Source: Caldifarciminota bacterium (GTDB lineage: Bacteria > SDB-A). Taken from it: DNA of 36,731 nt. The notes below the pieces were generated by a model that was not told the DNA's origin, did no database searches, and saw only the letters and a list, made by a program, of their open reading frames with translations. Made by a program: the position numbers and the translations under genes. Each line of letters starts with the position of its first letter. The first letter of the stretch is position 1. Positions 8,857 through 17,736 of the stretch are shown here, in pieces. The DNA is taken from positions 1 to 36,731 of the forward strand of contig JAFGIG010000090.1 in the NCBI GenBank assembly GCA_016929715.1, written 5' to 3'.

Positions 8857-11262
8857 ATGGATTACGAGAAATTAGGACTTTTTTACATAGGCAGGGAAAT
8901 ATACCAGAATGACCTTGACGCGCTTGGCGATTATGTTCTTTATGATTCAAGGGATTTGCTGACTCATTCTGTCTGCCTTGGCATGACCGGCAGCGGCAAA
9001 ACCGGTTTATGTGTTACACTCCTCGAAGAAGCCGCTATAGACGGTATTCCGGCTGTAGTGATAGATCCAAAAGGAGATATATCCAATCTTCTGCTGACAT
9101 TTCCAGATTTGAAAAAAGAGGATTTCCTCCCGTGGATAGATCCTGACGAGGCGAGAAAAGAAGGTCTCAGTGAGACGGAATACGCCGAAAAACAGGCGAA
9201 TCTGTGGAGAAATGGAATAGCTGAATGGCATCAAGACGCCGGCAGGATAAAACTATTGAAAAATTCAGCGGAATTCCGAATTTACACTCCGGGAAGCAGC
9301 GCTACGGAGCCTGTGTCTATTTTGAAATCTCTGGATGCTCCCTCGAGCTCAATCCTCTCTGACATCGAGAGTCTTTCCGAGAGAGCAAATTCCGTGGTTA
9401 CAAGTTTATTGAATCTTGTCGGCATTGAAGGGGATCCAATAAAAAGCAGAGAACATGTCCTTTTGTCGAACATCTTCGATTTTTACTGGAAAAAAGGTAT
9501 GAATCTTGGTCTTGAGGAATTGATAAGGACAATACAGAAACCTCCAATGAAAAAAATCGGCGTAGCGGATATAAATTCATTTTTGCCTGACAAAGACAGG
9601 TTTTCGTTGTCTATGAGGTTCAACAACATACTGGCTTCTCCTTCTATGTCTCTTTGGACTCAGGGAGCGCCTCTCGACATGGACAGATTTCTTTACAGCA
9701 ATGAAGGAAAACCCAGAATAAGCATTTTCTCCATATCTCACCTCAACGATAATGAAAAAATGTTTTTCGTATCTCTTTTTCTCACAAATCTTCTCGATTG
9801 GACAAGGTCTCAGCCCGGAACATCGAGTTTAAGAGCGATTTTTTACATGGATGAGATCATGGGTTATTTTCCGCCGGTATCCCTTCCTCCGTCAAAACCT
9901 CCGCTTTTGACACTTCTAAAACAAGCGAGAGCCTATGGACTCGGAATTGTCCTCGCTACACAAAATCCGGCTGATTTAGACTATAAAGGGCTTTCAAACA
10001 TCGGGACATGGTTTATTGGAAGACTGCAGACAGCGAGGGATAAAGAAAAACTTCTCGAAGGGCTGGAAGGAGTCCGATCGGAAATCGGACTGCAGAAAAA
10101 AGAAATTTCAAATCAGATTTCAAGTATTGGCAAAAGAGTATTTTTGATGAGAAACGTTCATAACAAAAAAAACTTGCTCTTCAAGACCAGGTGGGCTCTT
10201 TCTTATCTCAGAGGACCTTTGACCAAAGAACAGCTGAAAAGGTTTGCATTTATATCCGAAACCGACAGAGAAAGACAGGAGCAAAAGATACATGAGGAAA
10301 AATATGACTCCGGAGATAACATACAAATTTCACCGAAACCTCTGATCCCTGACAAGATAAAGGAATATTTCATATACAGAGGAGATGATTTCCATAAAGC
10401 CCAAAATATACTATACAAACCGATGATATTGACATCCGGAAAAATATTTTACGAGACAGATGATAAATCAACTCTATTTGAGAAAAAGTATTCTTATATA
10501 GCGCCTTTATCAGATTTATACGGCGCTCCGGATCTGGAAAAAGCCGAAAACTCCGAAGGTATTATAAAATCATTGGAATCGGAACCTCAAGATAAAAATG
10601 CCGGTTTCGAAGAAATACCTTCTGAAGCCTTAAAGGAGAAATACTACGGCGATGCCGAAAAGAATTTTATAGAATGGATTGCAAGAAACGCATTTTTAGA
10701 CATCAGTGTAATTCCCTCTTTGAAACTGAAATCTTTACCCGGTGAAGATGAAAACGGATTCAGGCTGAGAATATCGCAATCTTTCAGAGAGAAAAGAGAT
10801 CTTGAAGTGGAAAAACTGAGAGAAAAATACGCCTTGAAACTTCAGAAGATAGAAGAGAAAGAAAGAAAAACCCTACAGTCATTTGAGAGAAAAAAAGACG
10901 AAGTGACTGATCAGAAATCGCAGTCCGCCATATCTTTCGGCACGACATTCATTGGAGCTTTTTTGGGAGGCAGAAGGATAAGCGCTTCGAACATAGGCAG
11001 AGCGGCGACTTCGGCGAGAAGTGTTTCCAGAGTCAATAAAAAGAGCAGAGAAGCCGCTAGAGCGAGAGAAAATTATGAAAAAGTTTTGGAACAAAAAAAA
11101 TCGCTAAATTCAGAGCTCGATAAAGAAATCAGTGTTCTTCAGAATAAATATGATATTTCAGCAATCAGAGTAGAAAAAGAAAAATTACTGCCTAAAAAGA
11201 AAAATATTATCCCTGATCTTACCTGTCTCGCATGGCTTCCGGTATCAAATCATCCGAGATGA
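8857..11262 (+). CDS. HerA/DUF853-like P-loop ATPase with C-terminal coiled coil
   Basis: An 801-residue ATPase of the HerA-FtsK superfamily, probably a nucleic-acid or macromolecule translocase; the substrate is unknown. Walker A is GMTGSGKT at residues 42-49, followed by VVIDPKGD. Walker B is IFYMDE with Asp332-Glu333, followed by LLKQARAYGLGIVLATQNP, typical of the sensor region in HerA and VirB4/TraG-like ATPases. Walker A lies so near the N-terminus that the HAS-barrel of canonical HerA is absent. Residues of about 640-790 are charged and coiled-coil-like, interrupted by an AFLGGRR glycine/arginine patch, and the protein ends in LAWLP. No NurA nuclease is next to it. The ATG has AAGGGG eight bases upstream. 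It is convergent with the kinase gene, 4 bases apart. Confidence 0.82.
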   Translation: MDYEKLGLFYIGREIYQNDLDALGDYVLYDSRDLLTHSVCLGMTGSGKTGLCVTLLEEAAIDGIPAVVIDPKGDISNLLLTFPDLKKEDFLPWIDPDEARKEGLSETEYAEKQANLWRNGIAEWHQDAGRIKLLKNSAEFRIYTPGSSATEPVSILKSLDAPSSSILSDIESLSERANSVVTSLLNLVGIEGDPIKSREHVLLSNIFDFYWKKGMNLGLEELIRTIQKPPMKKIGVADINSFLPDKDRFSLSMRFNNILASPSMSLWTQGAPLDMDRFLYSNEGKPRISIFSISHLNDNEKMFFVSLFLTNLLDWTRSQPGTSSLRAIFYMDEIMGYFPPVSLPPSKPPLLTLLKQARAYGLGIVLATQNPADLDYKGLSNIGTWFIGRLQTARDKEKLLEGLEGVRSEIGLQKKEISNQISSIGKRVFLMRNVHNKKNLLFKTRWALSYLRGPLTKEQLKRFAFISETDRERQEQKIHEEKYDSGDNIQISPKPLIPDKIKEYFIYRGDDFHKAQNILYKPMILTSGKIFYETDDKSTLFEKKYSYIAPLSDLYGAPDLEKAENSEGIIKSLESEPQDKNAGFEEIPSEALKEKYYGDAEKNFIEWIARNAFLDISVIPSLKLKSLPGEDENGFRLRISQSFREKRDLEVEKLREKYALKLQKIEEKERKTLQSFERKKDEVTDQKSQSAISFGTTFIGAFLGGRRISASNIGRAATSARSVSRVNKKSREAARARENYEKVLEQKKSLNSELDKEISVLQNKYDISAIRVEKEKLLPKKKNIIPDLTCLAWLPVSNHPR

Positions 11263-11264
11263 TT
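11248..11264. terminator. Hairpin shared by two convergent genes (possible bidirectional terminator)
   Basis: AATCATC and GATGATT form a perfect 7-bp stem around CGA, spanning the stop codon of the HerA-like gene and lying at the end of the convergent kinase gene. There is no clear T-tract on either side, so the role is tentative. Confidence 0.35.
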
Positions 11265-11266
11265 GT

Positions 11267-13990
11267 CTATTTGTCTTCTGAATCGAGTATATTCCTGATT
11301 TTTTTTGCAAGAAGGCTGTCGGGGTATGATTTTTGAATGAAATTTTTTTCTGTCAATAAATTTCCTTTCATAACCCTGTGGCCGTTTGGATATCCAGAAC
11401 AGAAAAGAAATTTCATGTGCGGAGGGATTTCTGAAATTCTTTTAACTAATTCTTCTCCATCTATAACAGGCATCACTATGTCGGTGAAAACAATATCAAT
11501 ATTATGACCGGCAGATTCGATTATCTTTAGGGCAGATTCGCCGTTATCGGCTTCTATGACATTGTAGCCGAGGCTTCTCAGTATTTCAGAGGAATGTTTT
11601 CTCAATTCTTTGTTGTCTTCGACTATGAGAATTGTTTCAGAGCCTCCTATCAGGTTTTTTTCCCGATGTTCCGATAATTCAGGCAGTTGATCGCAGGAAA
11701 CTGCTGGCCAGTATATTTTTACGGTTGTTCCCTTGCCTGGTTCGCTGTAAAAATTTATACCTGCCCGATTTTGTTTTACTATACCATAGACGATAGAAAG
11801 ACCGAGTCCGCAGCCTTTGCCTTTTTCTTTTGTCGTGAAAAAAGGTTCGAAAACTCTATGCAAAATATCATCAGTCATTCCCACGCCGGAATCTGTTACT
11901 GAAAAAACGGCATATTCTCCGGGATAAATACCGACATGATATGAAGCGTAGTCGTCATCTATAAAAATATTTTCAGTTTCAATTGAGATAATCTTGGACG
12001 TATTGGGTTTTTGTGTTATCGCGTCTTTGGCGTTTAAGGTTAAATTTATTAGAATCTGTTCTATCTGGATAGGGTCCGCTTTGATTAGCTGTGATTCAGA
12101 AGAAATAATCAGTTCAATTTTTACATCTTCACCGATGAGGTGACTTGCCATCTCTTCAAAATTGACAATCGCTTCGTTAAGATCAATAACAGAGGGAGTA
12201 AACTCCTGTTTGCGGCTGAAAGTCAAAAGACGGTTCGTCAGGTCGGAAGCTTTTTTGCATGATTGTTTTACATAATCTAATTCCTGGTTGAAATCCTCGC
12301 CGGTCTCTTTTTTCATAATGATAATTTCTGCAAGATTGCTGATGACAGAGATAATGTTTCTGAAATCATGAGCCATTTCTCCGGCAAGAATGCCTATTGA
12401 ATCGAGTTTTTGAACCTGAGCGAGTTGCTGATGCAGCTGACGGAATGCGGTGATATCTTCTTTTATTGCGAAAAATCTGATAATTTTTCCCCATGAATTT
12501 TTTACTGGCGTAATTACTGCGGATTCCCAGTAAAAATCACCGTTTTTCTTTTTATTCTTAAACTCGCCTTTCCAAGTTTTGCCCGATTTGATTGTTTTCC
12601 AAAGTGCTTTGTATTCAGCTTCGGTTGTTTCGCCAGATTTCAGAAAATGCGGTTTACTACCGACAACTTCTTCAGAAGAATAACCGGTAACTGCAGTGAA
12701 TTTCGGATTGATGTATTCAATAATACCATCTGCGTCCGTTATCATTATAAGTGAAGAAGACTGTTCAACCGCATGAGACAGCATTAGTATTTTTTCTTCA
12801 TCCTTTTTCTGGATTGTAATGTCTCTCCAGACGGAAATAGCGTATAGGTCTTCGCCTCTATTAAAAGAGCTTGTCAAAATTTCCGCCCAGTATTTAGATT
12901 TGTCTTTTCTGCATTTGGATTCAGAGAAGAGGAAGCGAAAATTTTCAGGGGTTAGGTTTTCATTATCAAAATCAAGTTGAGGGTCGAAAATTCTGACTTC
13001 GGGATTTTTGAATACATTTTTGGAAAGAAGTTCTTCTCTGTTGAAGCCGGTCTGCTTTTCCGCTGAAGCATTTGTATCTATTACAGCGCCGCTTTTTTTT
13101 CCGGATAAAGAGACAAGAAACACTCCGTCGGGTAAGTTTTCAAAAAGTTGTTTGAACTTTTCTTCGGATTCTTTGAGCTTGCGCTGAATTACCTTCAGCC
13201 CTGTTATATCCCAAAATACCACGAGACTTGATTTTTGATTTTCATAAATTACCGGGAACGAAGCTACTTCGACATCAATATCTCTTTTATCGAGAGTCAA
13301 AAACTTCTCTTCAATTGTCTCAGAATGCATGCCCTTTTCCTGAGCGAGTTTTATTCTCTGGGCGACAATTGACTTGTAATCCGGATGGACGAAATCAAAA
13401 ACGGGCATACCCATGACTTCTTTCCGGGATTTCGCGCCGACAAGTTCAATAGCTTTTTTATTTGCGTAGACAATCTTTCCGCCGGTGTGTATGGCTATGG
13501 CGGCGGGATTATTTTCAATTAGATTCAAGTAATGAGTTTCTGATGTGCTATTATCGGTCTTTGTTTTTTTGTGTATGGAAGACCTGCGGACGCGTCTTTT
13601 AGATTTTATGCATTTTTGCATCCTCGATTTCAATTCCGAGATCTTATACGGCGAGATGATAAAATCATCTCCGGGAGATAAAAAATCCGGTAAATCGGAG
13701 ATCTGTCTTTCGCTTTTCAAAATGAAAATCAATCCTGTTTTTTTTAGCCAAATATTTTCTTTGTATTTTTCGTAAGTTGACCTGTTTTTTTTAGAACTTT
13801 CGTATGAAAAGAAAAGGACAATGTCCGGCTTAAGTTCAATCGTTTTTCTTGTCAGAGCCGATCGTTTTTTAGAGACATAAACGGATAATCCGAGTTTATC
13901 GAGAGAATGCTTGAGACGCTTTGCGTCTGCATCTTTGTCCTGAAATATTAGTGCTGAAATACGCTTTTTTGAACCGGTTTCTTTTTTCAT
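11267..13990 (-). CDS. Hybrid sensor histidine kinase: pseudo-receiver, three PAS domains, HisKA, HATPase and receiver
   Basis: A 907-residue signalling protein with no membrane segment after the chosen start, so probably cytoplasmic. Residues of about 10-125 resemble a receiver, but the phosphoacceptor region reads DIVLFFSYES and the conserved Lys is lost (FIISPYK). Three PAS domains follow at about 150-265, 275-395 and 400-520. HisKA carries His541 in MAHDFRN, and HATPase_c has NLTLNAKDA, DSGVGM and GCGLGLSI. A C-terminal receiver has Asp837 in FTDIVMP and Lys in FIQKSYP. The ORF track starts at 14155, but the extra 55 residues are hydrophobic, low-complexity and cross the argF promoter, so ATG 13990 is preferred. 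A TATAAA 10 bases before it may be its -10 box. There is no cognate regulator nearby; it is an orphan. Confidence 0.88.
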   Translation of the reverse strand: MKKETGSKKRISALIFQDKDADAKRLKHSLDKLGLSVYVSKKRSALTRKTIELKPDIVLFFSYESSKKNRSTYEKYKENIWLKKTGLIFILKSERQISDLPDFLSPGDDFIISPYKISELKSRMQKCIKSKRRVRRSSIHKKTKTDNSTSETHYLNLIENNPAAIAIHTGGKIVYANKKAIELVGAKSRKEVMGMPVFDFVHPDYKSIVAQRIKLAQEKGMHSETIEEKFLTLDKRDIDVEVASFPVIYENQKSSLVVFWDITGLKVIQRKLKESEEKFKQLFENLPDGVFLVSLSGKKSGAVIDTNASAEKQTGFNREELLSKNVFKNPEVRIFDPQLDFDNENLTPENFRFLFSESKCRKDKSKYWAEILTSSFNRGEDLYAISVWRDITIQKKDEEKILMLSHAVEQSSSLIMITDADGIIEYINPKFTAVTGYSSEEVVGSKPHFLKSGETTEAEYKALWKTIKSGKTWKGEFKNKKKNGDFYWESAVITPVKNSWGKIIRFFAIKEDITAFRQLHQQLAQVQKLDSIGILAGEMAHDFRNIISVISNLAEIIIMKKETGEDFNQELDYVKQSCKKASDLTNRLLTFSRKQEFTPSVIDLNEAIVNFEEMASHLIGEDVKIELIISSESQLIKADPIQIEQILINLTLNAKDAITQKPNTSKIISIETENIFIDDDYASYHVGIYPGEYAVFSVTDSGVGMTDDILHRVFEPFFTTKEKGKGCGLGLSIVYGIVKQNRAGINFYSEPGKGTTVKIYWPAVSCDQLPELSEHREKNLIGGSETILIVEDNKELRKHSSEILRSLGYNVIEADNGESALKIIESAGHNIDIVFTDIVMPVIDGEELVKRISEIPPHMKFLFCSGYPNGHRVMKGNLLTEKNFIQKSYPDSLLAKKIRNILDSEDK

Positions 13991-14126
13991 ATTCACAGAG
14001 TTTATATCACAAAAAAACATAGCGTAAAACAGTAAAATCTTATTGCAGGCATTATTAAAAAATTTATCGAATGAAAATTCATCGAAAGTTTTGGGTCTAA
14101 ATAATACAAAGAGAAGAACTATAGTG

Positions 14127-14155
14127 TTGAAAAAAAAAATCTTTTCTGCTAACAT
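14127..14155 (+). promoter_or_regulatory. Sigma-70-like promoter for argF
   Basis: TTGAAA (14127-14132), a 17-base spacer and TAACAT (14150-14155) lie 53 bases before the argF ATG. An AAAGGAG ribosome binding site follows. No clear ARG-box palindrome was recognised by eye. Confidence 0.6.
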
Positions 14156-14208
14156 CTCCGTAAAATTCCCGAATTATTTTTTGGAAAACTTTTTTCAAAG
14201 GAGCTTTT

Positions 14209-15210
14209 ATGCCTTTCAATCTTAGAAACAGGAATTTCTTGAAGTTGTTTGATTTCACGCAGGAAGAGATAAAATTTCTTCTCGATCTCTCATTTTACCT
14301 TAAAAAAGCTAAAATCGCCGGATGCGAACAGCAGAGACTTAAAGGAAAAAAAATTGCTCTGATATTTGAAAAATCTTCGACGAGGACAAGGTGCGCTTTT
14401 GAAAGCGCTGCATTCGATCAGGGCGCTTGCGTGACATATCTTGGCCCCGAAGGTTCTCATCTCGGCAAAAAAGAAAGCGTTAAGGACACTGCTCGAGTCC
14501 TGGGCAGAATGTATGACGGAATAGAATACAGGGGTTTTGGACAGGAGATAGTCGAAACCCTCGCAGAATACGCAGGAGTGCCTGTTTGGAACGGACTTAC
14601 GGACGAATTCCATCCAACGCAGATTCTGGCGGATTTCATGACAATGATTGAGAATTCTCAAAAGCCGTTGAAGGAAATGAAGCTGTGTTTTCTTGGAGAC
14701 ACGGGAAATAATGTTTGTAATTCGCTCATGGTTGGTTCGGCTATAATGGGTGTTAATTTCGCCGCAGCAGGTCCAAAAGACAGGCACCCTGAAGAAAAAC
14801 TCGTGAAAAAATGCCTTGAATTGGCTAAAAAAAGCGGATCGAAAATAACTATTACTGAAGATTCTGCAGAAGGTGTAAAAAACGCAGATTTTCTCTACAC
14901 TGATGTCTGGCTTTCAATGGGAGAATCAGAAGAATTATGGGGAGATAGGATAAAAAAAATGCTTCCGTATCAGGTGAACTCTTCTTTGATGGAAAAGACG
15001 GGAAATAAAGACGTAAGATTTCTCCATTGCCTGCCTTCTTTTCACAACAGAGAGACCTCTCTTGGAGAAAAGATCTACAAACAGTATAATCTTGACGGGC
15101 TTGAAGTTACAGAAGAGGTTTTTGAATCAAGCGCTTCAATTGTTTTTGACGAGGCGGAAAACAGAATGCACACAATAAAAGCCGTTATGGTTGGGACTTT
15201 GGGGGATTGA
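14209..15210 (+). CDS. argF: Ornithine carbamoyltransferase
   Basis: Transfers the carbamoyl group from carbamoyl phosphate to ornithine, giving citrulline: an arginine biosynthesis step in the cytosol, or the reverse in arginine-deiminase catabolism. The protein has 333 residues, normal for the family. Motifs are the carbamoyl-phosphate loop [12 protein letters not shown], the HPTQILADF motif, the ornithine-side SMGE loop (DVWLSMGES) and FLHCLPSFH with the catalytic cysteine. The sequence is strikingly like the enterobacterial ArgF/ArgI type ([29 protein letters not shown]-like ending). The ATG has AAAGGAG upstream and its own promoter and terminator, so it is a single-gene transcript. No arginine gene is beside it, so anabolic versus catabolic (ArcB) use is inferred. 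Confidence 0.95.
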   Translation: MPFNLRNRNFLKLFDFTQEEIKFLLDLSFYLKKAKIAGCEQQRLKGKKIALIFEKSSTRTRCAFESAAFDQGACVTYLGPEGSHLGKKESVKDTARVLGRMYDGIEYRGFGQEIVETLAEYAGVPVWNGLTDEFHPTQILADFMTMIENSQKPLKEMKLCFLGDTGNNVCNSLMVGSAIMGVNFAAAGPKDRHPEEKLVKKCLELAKKSGSKITITEDSAEGVKNADFLYTDVWLSMGESEELWGDRIKKMLPYQVNSSLMEKTGNKDVRFLHCLPSFHNRETSLGEKIYKQYNLDGLEVTEEVFESSASIVFDEAENRMHTIKAVMVGTLGD

Positions 15211-15235
15211 TTTTAATTTACGACTGCTAAAACAG

Positions 15236-15265
15236 CGGCGTGACGCTTTAGGTCACGCCGTTTTT
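15236..15265 (+). terminator. Intrinsic terminator after argF
   Basis: CGGCGTGAC and GTCACGCCG form a perfect 9-bp stem around GCTTTAG, followed by TTTTTCTTTTTT. The hairpin covers the last codons and stop of the convergent SemiSWEET-like gene, so it may also affect that transcript, although the minus side lacks a strong T-run. Confidence 0.88.
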
Positions 15266-15525
15266 CTTTTTTCAAATTTTCTGTTTCTGTAAAAAAGAAT
15301 GATATCTGAAAATACCAAAAGAGAATTGAATGCGTATAAATATATTATTTTATCGGTGTTTCCGGCAATTTTGTAAGCGATTCCGCATATATACCCGGTG
15401 AATATTATCCAAAGAAAAGGAAGGCTTTTACCCGACGTTTTTTTAGAAACATAAGATTTCCAAATTGAAAAAGGCCAAGCCGATCCGAAACAGACGAGCA
15501 TAATCCCTTCGAATATCTGAGCCAT
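15253..15525 (-). CDS. SemiSWEET/PQ-loop-like three-helix membrane protein
   Basis: A 90-residue protein with three predicted membrane helices (about 4-22, 35-54 and 60-79), the size and topology of bacterial SemiSWEET half-transporters, which dimerise to move sugars. AWPFSIWKS and TSGKSLPFL sit where the PQ-loop family has its first-helix Pro and its KSTxGxS-like loop, and GYICGIAYKI and YLYAFNSLL match helix 2 and 3 patterns. Transport substrate is unknown; some PQ-loop proteins are not sugar transporters. It is the last gene of the minus-strand unit, and its ATG abuts the preceding stop (TAAATG), implying translational coupling. Its 3' end lies inside the argF terminator hairpin. Confidence 0.68.
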   Translation of the reverse strand: MAQIFEGIMLVCFGSAWPFSIWKSYVSKKTSGKSLPFLWIIFTGYICGIAYKIAGNTDKIIYLYAFNSLLVFSDIILFYRNRKFEKRKTA

Positions 15526-16614
15526 TTAAACTGCCGTTTTGTCCGCTTCTTCGGAAAGAACACAGCCAAAAGAATTTATAAGATAATTATCCATTTCGTC
15601 GGCTTTATGAGATATTTCCACTATGTCTTTTTTTATTTTTTCGGAAAAGCTCGAGTTAATGTCGGATAGGTGTATTCTGTAGGATATGTAGACTATGCCT
15701 TTGTCAATTCCAAGATAAAAAGGAATCACCGGGTTGCTGAGGATAAACTTATAGAGTTCAGTGAGGTTTTCCTGAGGCAGTTTGACGAGAGGACATGTGA
15801 CAATGAGGTAATTCGTTCTGTAGACGAAAATCCTCAAAAGAGCGCTGCCTTTGTGAAATTCCCAGAATTCATAGCCGTTTCTGGCGAGAATCGGATCTAT
15901 ACCCATCATTTCGATTGTTTTTTCAACAAACACTGACAACCCGCTCATAGAAGTCATACTGAAAAAAGTTTTTGAATCGAGTTTGGCACCGCAATTTTCG
16001 CAGTATTCGTCCTCGGTTTCGAGCAGGAAACTGCAGGATGGACATCTGACCGAATACTTCGAAGGAAATTTTTGCTCGAATATGGACAGCTCCTTGCTGA
16101 TTATATCTGCAGGAAGCGAAAAACCTATGTTTTCGGCTTCTTTGAATTTGCAGGTGGTGATTCCGATGACTTTTCCCTGAGGTAAAATCATGGGTCCTCC
16201 GCTGTTTCCAGGATTAATTGCGGCGTCAGTTTGAATGTAGCACTGACCGTTTACAAGCTGACCCGTATTTGAAATAATCCCTTCTGTCACTGTGAAAGGA
16301 AAACCGAATGGATATCCTAAAACGAGGACTTTATCCATGTTTTTCAAATTCTCGACGCCTGCAAAATCGATTTCCGGAGCTTGGATTTCACATCCCGGTT
16401 TTAAAAACGCGAGATCAAATCTGGGGGAAATGAGAACTACTTCAGCTTTGAATGGTTTTTTGTCAGTATTTTCTACGCAGACCTCTCTTTCTCCGTTCAC
16501 AACGTGGAAATTTGTTACTATTACGCCGTGTTTTTTTGAATAAAATCCGGAACCGCTGCCTCTTGATGTTTTGATCTTAAATACTAATTTGAAAATTTCG
16601 TTGAGATCTGTCAT
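15526..16614 (-). CDS. Cytoplasmic trypsin-like (HtrA-type) serine protease fused to a zinc ribbon and YbjN-like domain
   Basis: A 362-residue protein with an S1C-type protease domain at about 5-180. The catalytic triad is intact: His37 in VTNFHVV, Asp67 in RFDLAFLK and Ser138 in INPGNSGGP. There is no signal peptide, membrane anchor or PDZ domain, unlike periplasmic DegP/HtrA, so it probably acts in the cytosol. A zinc ribbon follows (CPSC at 191-194, CENC at 205-208). Residues of about 220-355 then resemble a YbjN/type III chaperone-like fold (GSALLRIFV, CPLVKLPQEN, VYISYRIHL, ADEMDNYL). The adjacent upstream gene encodes a protein with a matching domain. GGAGGG precedes the ATG. The substrate is unknown. 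Protease assignment is firm; the YbjN assignment is by pattern only. Confidence 0.8.
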   Translation of the reverse strand: MTDLNEIFKLVFKIKTSRGSGSGFYSKKHGVIVTNFHVVNGEREVCVENTDKKPFKAEVVLISPRFDLAFLKPGCEIQAPEIDFAGVENLKNMDKVLVLGYPFGFPFTVTEGIISNTGQLVNGQCYIQTDAAINPGNSGGPMILPQGKVIGITTCKFKEAENIGFSLPADIISKELSIFEQKFPSKYSVRCPSCSFLLETEDEYCENCGAKLDSKTFFSMTSMSGLSVFVEKTIEMMGIDPILARNGYEFWEFHKGSALLRIFVYRTNYLIVTCPLVKLPQENLTELYKFILSNPVIPFYLGIDKGIVYISYRIHLSDINSSFSEKIKKDIVEISHKADEMDNYLINSFGCVLSEEADKTAV

Positions 16615-16629
16615 GCTTCCCTCCGTGTA

Positions 16630-17736
16630 TTACTGAGTATTCATTACTTTTGACATTGCTTTGAAAAGTTCATCCGCGGCTGTTTTCCAGTCTTTTCCTG
16701 AAGAATTTTTCAAACCTTGATTGAGAGTTTCTTCTATGTTTTTAGGGATCAAGTATCTGTAATATAAATTATATATATCGTAGAGGAGGAATATGACAGC
16801 GCTTAAATAGCCTTTGGCTGCTATATCTTTTTCTGCGTTATAATAATAATTTTCGAGCTGTTTTTTGATGACGGGAATCGAAGCGTGCCTTCTAACTGAT
16901 ATAAGAAATTCTGTTTTGTAGATGGACTCGGAAAATTTTTCGAAAGTGATTGTAGAAAAATCTTTGAAAAATTTGAGTTGGTTTTCGACTTTTTCAGCTG
17001 GAGGAATTTTGGCGTATGAATCGTTCATGGCTTTTTCAATTTCCGTTCTCAGAAAACCCTGGGGGGAAAAAATATAGTCAATTTTCATCATGGAGATCAT
17101 TCCTGATTCAACTCCGATGTCGAACCATCTTTTCTCCCTGAAATATTCTAAACAATCAATGCTTTCTTTTATATGCACTAAGAAACTATCATAAAATGAT
17201 TTAGATTCCTTTTCCCCATACCTGATAAACTTCGGGGTGTAAATCCTCTGGGCTTCGAATTTTTCTATAAAAAGATCGTCATAGTGATCTGCGTTTATGC
17301 ATATTTCATATAAGATGTCATAAAGTTTGTAAGGTTCGCACAGCTGGAGAGGGACTTTGATCCTGAAATAAAGCCTTTCTTCTTCGAGGACAATCTGTGT
17401 CAGAAAAAGGACGGAAAAGTTTATTTCTGCTAATTGCCTGAGCAAGGCGTTGACCTTTTTATCCGGGATGCTGAGAAAAGGTGCGTTAATTTCAAGATCT
17501 TTATCGGTTATTTTCATGTTTATGATTATGGATCCGTGAGGTATATTGAATTCGTCGCATTTCTTATTCCCACATTTTTTTATCACATCAGGATCGAGAT
17601 AATTTAGAAGATTCAGAATTGTATCTCTGTATTGTTTTTTATTGTGAGAATCGAGTGTGATCTGCCATCTGTCAGTGAAATCCGTAAGACCTATCAAACC
17701 GCCGATAGGTTTTTCAAAAATATATGAATTGTTCAT
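16630..17736 (-). CDS. Uncharacterised protein with an N-terminal YbjN-like domain
   Basis: A 368-residue soluble protein, not recognised overall. Residues of about 65-165 carry the same spaced residues as the C-terminal domain of the neighbouring protease (GSIIINMKI, APFLSIPDKK, LYFRIKVPL, ADHYDDLF), suggesting a YbjN/T3SS-chaperone-like alpha-beta fold. The rest is helical and charged, with an aromatic stretch near 330 (LLYDIYNLYYRYL). There is a CGNKKC pair near residue 55 that could bind metal, though two cysteines alone are weak evidence. Its ATG overlaps the thiN stop (ATGA), and GGAGG lies upstream, so it is translated with thiN. The protease begins 15 bases downstream. It may be a partner or adaptor of that protease; this is inference from context. 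Confidence 0.6.
   Translation of the reverse strand: MNNSYIFEKPIGGLIGLTDFTDRWQITLDSHNKKQYRDTILNLLNYLDPDVIKKCGNKKCDEFNIPHGSIIINMKITDKDLEINAPFLSIPDKKVNALLRQLAEINFSVLFLTQIVLEEERLYFRIKVPLQLCEPYKLYDILYEICINADHYDDLFIEKFEAQRIYTPKFIRYGEKESKSFYDSFLVHIKESIDCLEYFREKRWFDIGVESGMISMMKIDYIFSPQGFLRTEIEKAMNDSYAKIPPAEKVENQLKFFKDFSTITFEKFSESIYKTEFLISVRRHASIPVIKKQLENYYYNAEKDIAAKGYLSAVIFLLYDIYNLYYRYLIPKNIEETLNQGLKNSSGKDWKTAADELFKAMSKVMNTQ

Noticed and set aside
13991-14155. N-terminal 55-residue extension of the histidine kinase in the ORF track
   Set aside because: Low-complexity, Phe/Asn-rich sequence that crosses the argF promoter; ATG 13990 gives a protein starting at the receiver-like domain.
14290-14787. 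165-residue minus-strand ORF inside argF
   Set aside because: Antisense shadow of a clearly identified enzyme gene; no Shine-Dalgarno, no recognisable domain.
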